From Albirhodobacter sp042466415 (lineage in GTDB: Bacteria > Pseudomonadota > Alphaproteobacteria > Rhodobacterales > Rhodobacteraceae), in contig NZ_JAXHCH010000002.1 of assembly GCF_042466415.1 (NCBI RefSeq), forward strand, positions 620,001 through 684,000: 64,000 bases of DNA, read 5' to 3'. This document shows positions 49,228-58,599 of the stretch, piece after piece. Position numbers and translations under genes: made by a program. The notes below the pieces were generated by a model. It was not told the DNA's origin and ran no database searches. It saw only the letters and a list, made by a program, of their open reading frames with translations. Each line of letters begins with the position of its first letter. Positions within the stretch are counted from its first letter, which is position 1.

Positions 49228-50478
49228 TCAGCCGATAACGACCAGCGCGTGACGCTTCTTGCCCGCAGTCAGCTTGACTGGTTGCGCGAGATCATCGGCT
49301 GTGAACATCTGGCCGGCATCGGTCGAGATCGCGTCATTCACCCGCGCTCCGCCCTCTGAAATCAGGCGCTTCGCATCCTTGCCAGTCTTGGCGAGCGCCG
49401 AGCGCACGATCAATTGCGCGAGTGAGATGCCCTCGCCAATTTCCTCTGCCGAAAGCGCGAGCGTCGGCAGATCATCGCCTACGCCGCCTTTCTCAAAGAC
49501 TTCGCGCGCCGTAGCCTCTGCGGCCTGCGCTGCCTCGCGGCCATGCAAAAGTGCCGTGACCTCATTCGCAAGAATAACTTTAGCGCCGTTGATCTCCGAC
49601 CCTTCCAATGCGCCCAGACGCTCGCATTCCTCAAGGGGAAGCTCGGTGTAAAGCTTCAGGAACCGCCCCACATCCGCATCGGTCGTATTGCGCCAGAATT
49701 GCCAGAACTCGTAGGACGACAGCATATCGCCGTTCAGCCAGATCGCGCCGCCTTGCGATTTGCCCATTTTCTTGCCGTCCGACGTCGTCAGTAAAGGCGA
49801 GGTCAGGCCATAGATCTCGTGATCGAGAACGCGGCGCGTCAGATCGATCCCGTTGATGATATTGCCCCATTGATCCGATCCGCCCATCTGCAACGTGCAG
49901 CCATAGCGGCGGTTCAATTCCAAGAAGTCATACGCCTGCAAAATCATATAGTTGAATTCAAGGAACGACAGCGATTGCTCACGGTCCAGCCGCGATTTTA
50001 CGCTTTCGAACGAGAGCATCCGGTTGACCGAGAAATGCCGCCCGATATCTCGCAGGAACTCAAGATAGTTCAGGTTGTCGAGCCATTCCGCATTGTTGAG
50101 CATCACAGCATCCGTCGCGCCGTCGCCATAGGCGAGGTAACGCGCGAACACTTGTCCCATGCCGTCGATATTCGCCGCGATCTGATCTGTCGTCAGAAGC
50201 GGGCGCTCATCCGCGCGGAAGGACGGATCGCCGACTTTCGTCGTACCGCCCCCCATCAGTGTGATCGGTTTGTGGCCGGTCTTTTGCAACCAGCGGAGCA
50301 TCATGATATTGAGAAGATGCCCGACGTGAAGCGATGCCGCCGTGGCATCATAGCCGATATAGGTTGGGACAATCCCGTTGACCAAAGCCTCGTCGAGCCC
50401 TTGATAATCGGTGCAATCGGCTAAAAAGCCGCGCTCCATCATCACGCGCATGAAGTCAGATTTCGGATGGTAGGTCAT
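49228..50478 (-). CDS. tyrS: Tyrosyl-tRNA synthetase
   Basis: A 416-residue class I synthetase. The ATP motifs are H-V-G-H-L-L-N (HIGH-like, about 47-53) and K-K-M-G-K-S (KMSKS-like, about 232-237). Y-I-G-Y-D-A-T-A-A-S-L precedes the first and N-Y-M-I-L-Q-A-Y-D-F forms the Tyr pocket. An S4-type RNA-binding domain ends the protein (about 350-416, I-S-E-G-G-A-R-V-N). ATG at 50478 is set by M-T-Y-H-P-K-S-D-F-M. It is divergent from anmK. Confidence 0.97.
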   Translation of the reverse strand: MTYHPKSDFMRVMMERGFLADCTDYQGLDEALVNGIVPTYIGYDATAASLHVGHLLNIMMLRWLQKTGHKPITLMGGGTTKVGDPSFRADERPLLTTDQIAANIDGMGQVFARYLAYGDGATDAVMLNNAEWLDNLNYLEFLRDIGRHFSVNRMLSFESVKSRLDREQSLSFLEFNYMILQAYDFLELNRRYGCTLQMGGSDQWGNIINGIDLTRRVLDHEIYGLTSPLLTTSDGKKMGKSQGGAIWLNGDMLSSYEFWQFWRNTTDADVGRFLKLYTELPLEECERLGALEGSEINGAKVILANEVTALLHGREAAQAAEATAREVFEKGGVGDDLPTLALSAEEIGEGISLAQLIVRSALAKTGKDAKRLISEGGARVNDAISTDAGQMFTADDLAQPVKLTAGKKRHALVVIG

Positions 50479-50540
50479 GGTGCTTGTCCCTCTCTTGTGG
50501 GCATGTCTATATCGGTCGTGATTGCGAAGGGAAAGCCAAG

Positions 50541-51704
50541 ATGCACACCGAAGACCTAGCACGCCGCCGCAGGGCGCACGCAACTGCGAATGGCGCGATT
50601 TGGGCCTTGGGAACGATGTCGGGCACGTCATTGGACGGGGTGGATGCGGCCTTCCTGAAATCCGATGGCATTACCATCGAGACCTTCGGCCCCCACAGCT
50701 ATCGCAGGTATACCGATGTCGAGCGCGACACGATCCGCGCCGCCCTTGGGCAATGGCAGGAGGGTCCCAATGTCGCCGCCGCCTCCGAGGTTGTCGAGGC
50801 CGCGCATGCGGAAATTCTGGGCGCTATGATCAAAGCGCACCGAGAGCTTGCTGGCGATGATGTTTTGATTGGCTTCCACGGTCAAACTCTCGCCCATGCG
50901 CCGCGCACCCATGGCACGCATCAATCCGGCGATGGCCGCGTTCTGGCCGAATACCTCCAGCGGACCGTCGTTTGGGATTTTCGCACGGCCGATGTGCGGT
51001 TGGGCGGGCAGGGCGCGCCGCTTGCGCCCTACTTCCATTTCGCCTGCGCGCGGTGGGCGGGGCTCGCCGCTCCGGTCGCGTTTCTCAATCTTGGCGGTGT
51101 CGGCAATGTGACATGGGTCGATCCGCGCCTGCCAAAGCCCGAGGCGGCTGGGGCCGTTCTCGCCTTTGATACAGGGCCCGCGAATGCGCCGATCAATGAT
51201 TTGATGCGAGCACGTTTGGGCAAAGACGTCGATGCGGGGGGGGCGCTCGCCGCCCATGGGAGCGTGGAGGAGCCAATCGTTGATCGGTTCCTTGATCAAA
51301 GCTACTTCATGAAAATCCCGCCGAAATCCCTCGATCGTAACGATTTCAACGATTTGCTCGTCGATGTTGCAAGCCTGAGTGACGCGGATGCCTGCGCCAC
51401 GCTCACCGCGTGCGTTGCCGCCTCGGTCGCGCGCGGGATGGAGCATTTCCCCGATCCCGTCAGTGCGCTCTACGTCACCGGGGGCGGGCGGCATAATGCG
51501 ACGTTGATGACGATGCTCGCAGCGCGCACCGGTTGCACTGTCTTGCCGGTCGAAGAGCTGGGGCTCAACGGGGATATGCTTGAGGCACAGGCCTTCGCCT
51601 ATCTCGCGATCCGTGTCGCGCGCGGCTTGCCAACGTCGGGGCCACTCACCACGGGCGTCGCGGCGACTGTGGGCGGCGGGCAAATCTCGCGTCCGCAGGG
51701 CTGA
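50541..51704 (+). CDS. anmK: Anhydro-N-acetylmuramic acid kinase
   Basis: A 387-residue sugar kinase for recycled cell-wall sugar. G-T-M-S-G-T-S-L-D-G-V-D-A (about 24-36) is the ATP-binding signature. G-F-H-G-Q-T-L-A-H, then V-W-D-F-R-T-A-D-V-R-L-G-G-Q-G-A-P-L, F-L-N-L-G-G-V-G-N and F-D-T-G-P-A-N are all AnmK motifs. It opens the anhydro ring and phosphorylates to MurNAc-6-P. Divergent from tyrS, the usual arrangement in proteobacteria. Confidence 0.96.
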   Translation: MHTEDLARRRRAHATANGAIWALGTMSGTSLDGVDAAFLKSDGITIETFGPHSYRRYTDVERDTIRAALGQWQEGPNVAAASEVVEAAHAEILGAMIKAHRELAGDDVLIGFHGQTLAHAPRTHGTHQSGDGRVLAEYLQRTVVWDFRTADVRLGGQGAPLAPYFHFACARWAGLAAPVAFLNLGGVGNVTWVDPRLPKPEAAGAVLAFDTGPANAPINDLMRARLGKDVDAGGALAAHGSVEEPIVDRFLDQSYFMKIPPKSLDRNDFNDLLVDVASLSDADACATLTACVAASVARGMEHFPDPVSALYVTGGGRHNATLMTMLAARTGCTVLPVEELGLNGDMLEAQAFAYLAIRVARGLPTSGPLTTGVAATVGGGQISRPQG

Positions 51705-51786
51705 GCGCGCGGAATTGTGCTGAATTTTACGCGCGATCTTTGCAACAGCCGTTGACGGGCGCGCAAAGGCAGGGCAGGGAGTGCCC

Positions 51787-53643
51787 ATGCTCAAAATCCA
51801 TGATCTCACGTATTCGATTGAAGGTAGGCCCCTCTTTGAGAGTGCCTCCGCCACCATTCCCACCGGCCATAAGGTCGGGCTTGTGGGTCCGAACGGTGCG
51901 GGGAAAACCACGCTGTTCAAGATCATCCGGGGGGAGATCGCCAATGAGGGCGGCGCCATCGAGATGGCCGCACGCGCCCGCATCGGCGGCGTTGCGCAAG
52001 AGGTTCCGTCCTCGAACACGTCGCTGATCGATACGGTGCTCGCCGCCGACGTCGAACGCGATGCCCTGATGAAAGAGGCTGAAGCCGCGACCGATCCGAT
52101 CCGCATCGGTGAAATCCACGCCCGTCTGACCGATATTGATGCTTGGTCGGCGGAGGGGCGGGCGGCGTCGATCTTGAAAGGTCTAGGCTTTGATGCCGAG
52201 GCGCAACTGCGGCCCTGTTCGGATTATTCGGGCGGTTGGCGGATGCGCGTGGCGCTCGCAGGGGTGCTGTTTGCGCAACCCGATGTCTTGCTGCTCGACG
52301 AACCGACCAACTATCTCGATCTGGAAGGCGCGCTTTGGCTCGAGCAATATCTCGCCAAATATCCGCACACGGTCATCATCATCTCGCACGATCGTGGCCT
52401 GCTGAACCGCGCCGTGGGCGCGATCTTGCATCTCGATCAACGCAAGTTGACCCTCTACACCGGCACCTATGACCAATTCGCCCGCACCCGCGCCGAACAA
52501 CGCGCCGTGCAGGTGGCCGAAGCCAAGAAGCAAGACGCCCGCCGCGCCCATTTGCAAAGCTTCGTAGATCGCTTCAAAGCCAAGGCCTCCAAAGCCGCGC
52601 AGGCCCAAGCCCGCGTGAAAATGCTTGAGAAGATGGAAACGATCACCCCGCCCGAAGAAGCGCGGGGCTACGTGTTCTCCTTCCCCAACCCGGAAGAACT
52701 GTCGCCGCCGATCATCAACATCGAGGGCGCGTCGGTGGGGTATGACGGCAAGCCGATCCTGCGAAATCTCGATCTGCGGATCGACCAAGACGACCGGATC
52801 GCGCTTTTGGGCCGCAACGGTGAGGGCAAGTCAACGCTCTCGAAATTCCTCGCGGGCAAGCTCGACGCCATGGGCGGCAAGATCACCCGCTCCAGCAAAC
52901 TGCGCGTCGGATACTTCGCGCAGCATCAGGTGGACGAGCTGCAACTGGACGAAACACCGATCCAGCATATTCAGGCGATCTACCCCAATGAGGCGCCGCC
53001 GCGGATTCGTGCGCGTCTGGCAGGCTTCGGCTTGGGCGTTGATCAGGCCGATACCAAGGTCGGTCGCTTGTCGGGCGGCCAAAAGGCGCGCTTGTCGCTC
53101 ATGCTGGCAACAACCCATGCCCCGCATATTCTGATTCTCGATGAACCGACGAACCACCTCGATATCGAGAGCCGTGAGGCGCTCGTCGAGGCACTCAACT
53201 CGTATTCGGGCGCGGTGATTCTGGTCTCGCACGATATGCACCTGTTAAGCCTTGTCGCGGATCGGTTGTGGCTCGTGAAAGGCGGCGCAGTCTCGCCCTA
53301 TACGCAAGATCTCGACGCCTACCGCAAAGAGCTTCTCGCGGGTGATCCGGCGGAGAAGACCAAGGCGCCCAAGGTGGAAAAGCCCAAAGCCGTCAAGCCA
53401 CCGCGCGACGAGATGCAGGCGCTGCGCAATGAGGCGCGTAAATCGGAGGAGCGCGTCACCAAGCTCACCGATATGATCGCCAAGCTTGATAAGATCCTTG
53501 CGGATCAGTCGCTCTACCTTCCTGGCCGCGCCCAAGAGGCCCAAAAATGGCAGCTCAAACACTCCGAGGCGACGCATGCCCTGACGCGCGCGGAGACACT
53601 TTGGGTCGAGGCGCTGGAAAAACTGGAGAAGGCGAGCAAGTAA
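51787..53643 (+). CDS. ABC-F family ATPase (Uup/YheS-like)
   Basis: A 618-residue cytosolic protein with two ABC domains and no membrane part. Walker A boxes are G-P-N-G-A-G-K-T-T (about 36-44) and G-R-N-G-E-G-K-S-T (about 338-346); signatures are Y-S-G-G-W-R-M-R and L-S-G-G-Q-K-A-R; Walker B are L-L-L-D-E-P-T-N-Y-L-D and L-I-L-D-E-P-T-N-H-L-D. A linker rich in K and A joins them (about 215-295), and a C-terminal coiled coil (about 530-618) follows. ABC-F proteins act on ribosomes or, for Uup, in replication-linked processes. The start is ATG 51787 after AGGGAG. It stands alone with a terminator. Confidence 0.93.
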   Translation: MLKIHDLTYSIEGRPLFESASATIPTGHKVGLVGPNGAGKTTLFKIIRGEIANEGGAIEMAARARIGGVAQEVPSSNTSLIDTVLAADVERDALMKEAEAATDPIRIGEIHARLTDIDAWSAEGRAASILKGLGFDAEAQLRPCSDYSGGWRMRVALAGVLFAQPDVLLLDEPTNYLDLEGALWLEQYLAKYPHTVIIISHDRGLLNRAVGAILHLDQRKLTLYTGTYDQFARTRAEQRAVQVAEAKKQDARRAHLQSFVDRFKAKASKAAQAQARVKMLEKMETITPPEEARGYVFSFPNPEELSPPIINIEGASVGYDGKPILRNLDLRIDQDDRIALLGRNGEGKSTLSKFLAGKLDAMGGKITRSSKLRVGYFAQHQVDELQLDETPIQHIQAIYPNEAPPRIRARLAGFGLGVDQADTKVGRLSGGQKARLSLMLATTHAPHILILDEPTNHLDIESREALVEALNSYSGAVILVSHDMHLLSLVADRLWLVKGGAVSPYTQDLDAYRKELLAGDPAEKTKAPKVEKPKAVKPPRDEMQALRNEARKSEERVTKLTDMIAKLDKILADQSLYLPGRAQEAQKWQLKHSEATHALTRAETLWVEALEKLEKASK

Positions 53644-53671
53644 AATCTGCACCGTTTCAATGAGATCGGAA

Positions 53672-53698
53672 GAAGGGGGGCTTTTGCTTCCCTTTTTT
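53672..53698 (+). terminator. Terminator of the ABC-F gene
   Basis: AGGGGGGC-tttt-GCTTCCCT stem (two G-T pairs) followed by TTTTTT. Confidence 0.75.
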
Positions 53699-53924
53699 GT
53701 TTCAAAATCAGATCCTTATCAAATTTAAAAATCCCAGCGATATGTGCCGCCCGCAAGTGCCGGCACAAAAATCACACCGACACAAAAGCTTCACAGCTTC
53801 GAATCCGAACTGTAACGAAGCCATGCGAAATCCTTGCCAACCGCACGACGGGCACCTCCCCGCACGTCATGCGCCTCTTTGCCAGATGGCCAAAACGGTC
53901 AGTTAGCTTACAAAGGACATAGCG

Positions 53925-55805
53925 ATGGATCTCAAGAAAACGATCAACCTGTCGTGGGACGATTTCGATGAACTGCGCGACCCGCGCCCGGATGCAAACG
54001 GGTTCGACGCGGTTGTTGAACGCGCCATCTCGCGCCGTGGTTTCTTGGGCGGTGCGCTCGCATTCGGCTCCGCATCGGCCGTCTTTGGCGCGGGCGTGAT
54101 GGGCTCGGCCACTTCGGCCCGCGCCCAAGCCGCGACCTTCGCGTTTGAGCCGATCGGCATCTCCACCGATTTCGACATTCATGTGCCAAAGGGCTACCAG
54201 TGGAAGCCGCTCGTTCGCTTGGGCGATCCGCTGTTCTCCGAGGCGAAAGACGCCTATTCGGACGAGACAGGCATCGCCATCGAGATGTCGGATAAAGTGT
54301 TCGGTGAGAACACCGACGGCATGGAAACCTTTGTTGTCGACGATCATGTTCTCCTCGCCATCAACTCCGAATACGTAAACCCCGAGATCAACCTGCCTGC
54401 CGCGTCTGAGGGCATTCCGCAAACCGCGGAGGAGGTTCAGCTTCTCAAAAACCTGCAAGGCGTGACCGTTCTGGAAATCGCGGAGCAGGGCGAAGGCTGG
54501 GCCGTTGTGGTCGACAGCCCCTTCAACCGCCGCATCACTCACGACACGCAAATGACCATGGACGGCCCCGCCGCAGGTTCGGATCTGGTTAAAACCAGCC
54601 TCGATCCCGAAGGCATGTCGCCCAAGGGCACGATGAACAATTGCGGCTCGGGTAAGACGCTTTGGGGCACATACCTGACCTGCGAAGAAAACTTCAACGG
54701 CTACTTCGGCACCACCGGCGAGTATGATGTGACCGAGGGCCACACCCGCTATGGCTTGGGTGGCGAGGCACGCTATGCGTATGAAAAATATGATGCGCGT
54801 TTCGATCTGAGCAAAGAGCCGAACGAGCCAAACCGCCACGGCTGGGTGACCGAAATCAACCCCGCCGACCCGAATTCGGTGCCGGTGAAACACACCGCGC
54901 TTGGGCGTTTCAAGCATGAGAATGCTGCGATGACGCAGACGGCTGATGGCCGCGTCGTCGTGTACATGGGCGATGATGAGCGCGGCGAGTTCCTTTATCG
55001 CTACGTCTCCAACGGCACATGGTCGGAAGGCCAGCCGCACGACGGCCTGCTCTCGGATGGCACGCTCTATGTCGCGAAATTCAATGATGACATGACGGGC
55101 GAATGGCTGGCTTTGACGCCAGAGACGACCGGCATGTCGATTGAGGAGATGCTTGTCTTCGCGCGGATGGCTGGCTCGAAAGTCGGCGCGACCACGATGG
55201 ACCGCCCTGAATGGGTTGCGGTCAACCCGCTGAAGGTTGAGGCCTATTGCGCCTTGACCAACAATAAAAACCGGGGCGTTTCAGCCAATGAGGGCGGCGA
55301 TGAGCAGCCTGTCGGTGGCCCGAACCCGCGTGAAACCAACAATTACGGTCAGATCGTGCGCTGGCGCCCGATGAATGAGGATCATGGCGCGGATGGGTTC
55401 GCGTGGGATCTCTACGTGATGGCGGGCAACCCGGAGGTGTATAACAACGCCTATGGCGGCTCGGAAAATATCACGGCGGGCAATATGTTCAACTCGCCCG
55501 ACGGCATGGCGTTCTCGTCGGATGGGATGCTTTGGATCCAGACCGACGGTGACGACAGCAATGAGGGCGAATTCGCAGGCCAAGGGAACAACCAGATGCT
55601 GGTTGGCAACCCCGAGACCGGCGAGATCGCGCGCTTCCTCACGGCGCCAAACGGCGCGGAAGTCACGGGCCTCACATGGACCCCGGATGGCAAAACCGCG
55701 TTCGTCGGCATCCAGCATCCGGGCGGCTCGTGGCCGGACGGCGCAGGAAAGCCGCGCTCCTCGGTCATCGCTGTTTGGCGCGAAGACGGCGCGATGTTTG
55801 GCTAA
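53925..55805 (+). CDS. phoX: PhoX-type alkaline phosphatase (DUF839), Tat-exported
   Basis: A 626-residue secreted enzyme. The Tat signal is S-R-R-G-F-L-G-G (about 36-43) followed by a hydrophobic stretch and A-R-A-Q-A. The mature part matches PhoX: the calcium/iron-site regions G-M-S-P-K-G-T-M-N-N-C-G-S-G-K-T-L-W-G-T-Y-L-T-C-E-E-N-F-N appear around residues 230-260, and R-P-E-W-V-A-V-N-P and A-N-M-F-N-S-P-D-G-M near the end. These phosphatases use Ca and Fe and release phosphate from organic monoesters in the periplasm or outside. Upstream (53813-53819) is a CTGTAAC half of a Pho box, but the other half is poor. Confidence 0.92.
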   Translation: MDLKKTINLSWDDFDELRDPRPDANGFDAVVERAISRRGFLGGALAFGSASAVFGAGVMGSATSARAQAATFAFEPIGISTDFDIHVPKGYQWKPLVRLGDPLFSEAKDAYSDETGIAIEMSDKVFGENTDGMETFVVDDHVLLAINSEYVNPEINLPAASEGIPQTAEEVQLLKNLQGVTVLEIAEQGEGWAVVVDSPFNRRITHDTQMTMDGPAAGSDLVKTSLDPEGMSPKGTMNNCGSGKTLWGTYLTCEENFNGYFGTTGEYDVTEGHTRYGLGGEARYAYEKYDARFDLSKEPNEPNRHGWVTEINPADPNSVPVKHTALGRFKHENAAMTQTADGRVVVYMGDDERGEFLYRYVSNGTWSEGQPHDGLLSDGTLYVAKFNDDMTGEWLALTPETTGMSIEEMLVFARMAGSKVGATTMDRPEWVAVNPLKVEAYCALTNNKNRGVSANEGGDEQPVGGPNPRETNNYGQIVRWRPMNEDHGADGFAWDLYVMAGNPEVYNNAYGGSENITAGNMFNSPDGMAFSSDGMLWIQTDGDDSNEGEFAGQGNNQMLVGNPETGEIARFLTAPNGAEVTGLTWTPDGKTAFVGIQHPGGSWPDGAGKPRSSVIAVWREDGAMFG

Positions 55806-55826
55806 TTTACAGGTCAGAGAATGGAA

Positions 55827-55855
55827 AGGGGGGCCAAAACAGGCCCCCCTTTTTT
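55827..55855 (+). terminator. Terminator of phoX
   Basis: GGGGGGCC-aaaaca-GGCCCCCC followed by TTTTTT. Confidence 0.95.
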
Positions 55856-55894
55856 ATCGTCAACACGGGTAGGTCTTGCAGGGCGTCAGCCATA

Positions 55895-55930
55895 GAAAAA
55901 CCCCGCCAGAGCATGTGCTCCGGCGGGGTT
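55895..55930 (-). terminator. Terminator of eno
   Basis: CCCCGCC...GGCGGGG stem with inner GAGC/GCTC pairing and TTTTT on the minus strand, 15 bases beyond the eno stop. Confidence 0.9.
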
Positions 55931-55944
55931 TATAGTGAGCGATC

Positions 55945-57219
55945 TTATTTCAGGATCGAGCGGCCCGCGTATTCTGCGGTTTCGCCCAGCATTTCCTCAA
56001 TGCGGATCAGTTGGTTATACTTCGCCAACCGGTCAGAGCGCGCCAGCGAGCCGGTTTTGATCTGGCCGCAGTTGGTCGCGACTGCGAGGTCGGCAATCGT
56101 TGCATCCTCGGTCTCGCCCGAACGGTGCGACATCACGGAGGTGTAGCGCGCGCGGTCAGCCATGCGCACCGCGTCGAGCGTCTCGGTCAGCGTGCCGATC
56201 TGGTTGACCTTCACGAGCAGCGAGTTCGCGCAGCCCTCTTTGATCCCGCGCGCAAGGCGGGTCGGGTTGGTCACGAACAGATCATCGCCCACGAGTTGGA
56301 TTTTATCGCCGAGCTTGTCGGTCAACAGCTTCCAGCCCGCCCAGTCATCTTCCGAGCAGCCGTCCTCGATCGAGATGATCGGGTAATCGGCGCACAGGGC
56401 CGCGAGGTAATCGACGTTTTCTTCAATGGACAGCGATTTGCCTTCGCCCACCATCTCGTATTTGCCGCCCTTGAAATATTCCGTCGCGGCGCAATCCAGC
56501 GCGAGATAGATGTCTTCGCCCGGCTTGAAGCCCGCTTTTTCAATCGATTTCAGGATGAAATCGAGTGCTTCGCGCGAGGAGCCGAGGTTCGGCGCGAACC
56601 CGCCCTCATCGCCAAGGCCGGTGGACAAGCCCTTGGCCGACAGCTCTTTTTTCAGGGTGTGGAACACTTCCGACCCCATGCGGACGGCTTCGCGGATATT
56701 ACCCGCCGAGACCGGCATGATCATGAATTCCTGGATATCGATCGGGTTATCGGCGTGTTCGCCGCCGTTGATGATGTTCATCATCGGCACCGGCAATATC
56801 CGCGCATTGGTGCCGCCGACGTAGCGATATAGCGGCTGCGAGGTGAAATCGGCGGCCGCTTTGGCCACGGCCAGCGACACGCCCAAAATCGCGTTCGCGC
56901 CAAGACGGGCCTTGTTCGGCGTGCCGTCCAGCTCCATCATCATGCGGTCGATCTCGACCTGCTCGGTCGCGTCCTCGCCCAGCAGGTTCTCCGCAATCTC
57001 GCCATTGACCGCCATCACGGCTTCCAAAACGCCTTTGCCCATGTAGCGCGACGTGTCGCCGTCGCGGCGCTCAACGGCCTCATGCGCGCCGGTCGATGCG
57101 CCCGATGGCACAGCCGCGCGGCCCATGGTGCCGTCTTCGAGGATAACGTCAACCTCAACGGTCGGATTGCCGCGGCTATCCAGAATCTCGCGGGCGTGAA
57201 TGTCGATGATCGTGCTCAT
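55945..57219 (-). CDS. eno: Enolase
   Basis: A 424-residue glycolytic enzyme from ATG 57219 (M-S-T-I-I-D-I-H-A-R-E-I-L-D-S-R-G-N). Metal and substrate residues lie in V-P-S-G-A-S-T-G, I-N-G-G-E-H-A-D-N, D-G-C-S-E-D-D-W and M-S-H-R-S-G-E-T-E-D-A-T (about 365-376). It ends A-K-Y-N-Q-L-I-R-I-E. It converts 2-phosphoglycerate to PEP. Codon use is strongly biased. The eno-pdhABC adjacency common in this class is broken here: pdhABC is about 13 kb away. Confidence 0.98.
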   Translation of the reverse strand: MSTIIDIHAREILDSRGNPTVEVDVILEDGTMGRAAVPSGASTGAHEAVERRDGDTSRYMGKGVLEAVMAVNGEIAENLLGEDATEQVEIDRMMMELDGTPNKARLGANAILGVSLAVAKAAADFTSQPLYRYVGGTNARILPVPMMNIINGGEHADNPIDIQEFMIMPVSAGNIREAVRMGSEVFHTLKKELSAKGLSTGLGDEGGFAPNLGSSREALDFILKSIEKAGFKPGEDIYLALDCAATEYFKGGKYEMVGEGKSLSIEENVDYLAALCADYPIISIEDGCSEDDWAGWKLLTDKLGDKIQLVGDDLFVTNPTRLARGIKEGCANSLLVKVNQIGTLTETLDAVRMADRARYTSVMSHRSGETEDATIADLAVATNCGQIKTGSLARSDRLAKYNQLIRIEEMLGETAEYAGRSILK

Positions 57220-57430
57220 ATGATTTCCCTTGGGGTGTGCGCGGGGTGAAGACGCGCAGATTTCAGTCATGGGCCGAGGCAAGCTATAGCGGCTTGGCGC
57301 GGTTCGGAAAAGGGTGTTGTTAGCGCAAACGCCCGTGTTAGCGCCGCAACTGCCTAAATCTTTTACGACAGGTATCGTTGGGGCATGCGTTTCACCGCAT
57401 CCGCGCAAGAGGGCGAGGCGGCGGCGGCCC

Positions 57431-58321
57431 CTAAACCGTTGGCAAACCGCGCCGCGCGCGCCGTTTTACCCGCATCTCGCGCAGCAATGTGTAGAGCCCC
57501 GATGCCACGATCACCGCGCCACCGACCAATGTCCAAACGCCGGCCGGCTCGTCAAACACCACCGCCGATATCACCACGGCGATGACCAATCGCGTGTAGC
57601 GGAACGGCGTGATGACGGAGGCTTCACCGATGCGCATCGCCGCGATCAGCGCGTAATAGCCAAGCACCCCGAATATCATTGCGCCGAGTATCCATCCCCA
57701 TTGGGTCGGCGTTAACCGGCCCCAATGATCCCCCATCAGCGGCATCAAGATAAGGCCCGCCGGGACCAGCGCCAAAAAGCCGTAAGCCGAGAGTTGCATT
57801 GAGGAAATTGCCTTTGGCACCACCCGCGTCGCCACATCGCGCGCGGCAAGCCCAATCACCCCGATCACGGCGAGGATCGACAACGGATCAAACGTCGCCG
57901 CGCCCGGGCGGATCACAATCAGCACGCCGACGAACCCGACCGAAATCGCCGTCCATCGCCGCCAGCCGACAGGTTCTTTCAAAAACACCGCCGCGCCCAG
58001 CGTTACCGCGAGCGGCGTCGCCTGCAAAATCGCCGAGGCCATCGCAAGAGGGGTAAAGGCAATCGCGCAGACAAAGCCGATCGTGCCGACGACCTCCATC
58101 AGATTGCGCAGCATCACAGGGCGGTTCGCCAGATCGCGCGAAATCAATCGGTCGCCGCGCCACACAGCCGCCGCCGCAAACACAAGCCCGCCGCCCAGCC
58201 CCAGCATGACAAGTACCTGCGCCACGGCGAGCCCTTGCGTCAGCATTTTCACGAACATATCCTCGGTCGCGAAGCAGACCATCGCAAAGACCATCAACAC
58301 GCTGCCGCGCAGGTTTTCCAT
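57431..58321 (-). CDS. DMT superfamily (EamA) transporter
   Basis: A 296-residue inner-membrane protein with ten hydrophobic segments in two EamA repeats (about 5-140 and 150-285). The first has F-A-M-V-C-F-A-T-E-D-M-F-V-K and P-L-A-M-A-S-A-I-L-Q-A-T-P-L, the second A-S-V-I-T-P-F-R-Y-T-R-L-V. Family members carry metabolites or drugs; the substrate is unknown. ATG 58321 is set by M-E-N-L-R-G-S; the longer upstream frame is not membrane-like. Confidence 0.88.
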   Translation of the reverse strand: MENLRGSVLMVFAMVCFATEDMFVKMLTQGLAVAQVLVMLGLGGGLVFAAAAVWRGDRLISRDLANRPVMLRNLMEVVGTIGFVCAIAFTPLAMASAILQATPLAVTLGAAVFLKEPVGWRRWTAISVGFVGVLIVIRPGAATFDPLSILAVIGVIGLAARDVATRVVPKAISSMQLSAYGFLALVPAGLILMPLMGDHWGRLTPTQWGWILGAMIFGVLGYYALIAAMRIGEASVITPFRYTRLVIAVVISAVVFDEPAGVWTLVGGAVIVASGLYTLLREMRVKRRARRGLPTV

Positions 58322-58599
58322 AAGGCATCCAATCTCAGTGCACGGGCAAGCGGCGTGGCGGCTTGGCGGTATAATATATACTCCGCCCATATCTTGTGCA
58401 GTTCCGCGCAGCAAGCGTTGCAATGTATGCGTGGCAATCCGCAGCCCGCGCCTTGATCAAGCCCGCGTCTTGATCAAGCCCGCTTCTTGATCGAGACAGA
58501 CGAAATCTGCAAAAGGCAGGGCCTCCGGCGGGGATATTTAGAGCAACCGGAAAGCGCAACTCCCCCCGCGCGCGGTTGCGGCACCGTGTGGGGAGAGGA

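Noticed and set aside
53780..53830. Pho box before phoX
   Set aside because: One CTGTAAC half-site fits, but the neighbouring 7-base repeat at the right spacing is poor; not listed as a feature.
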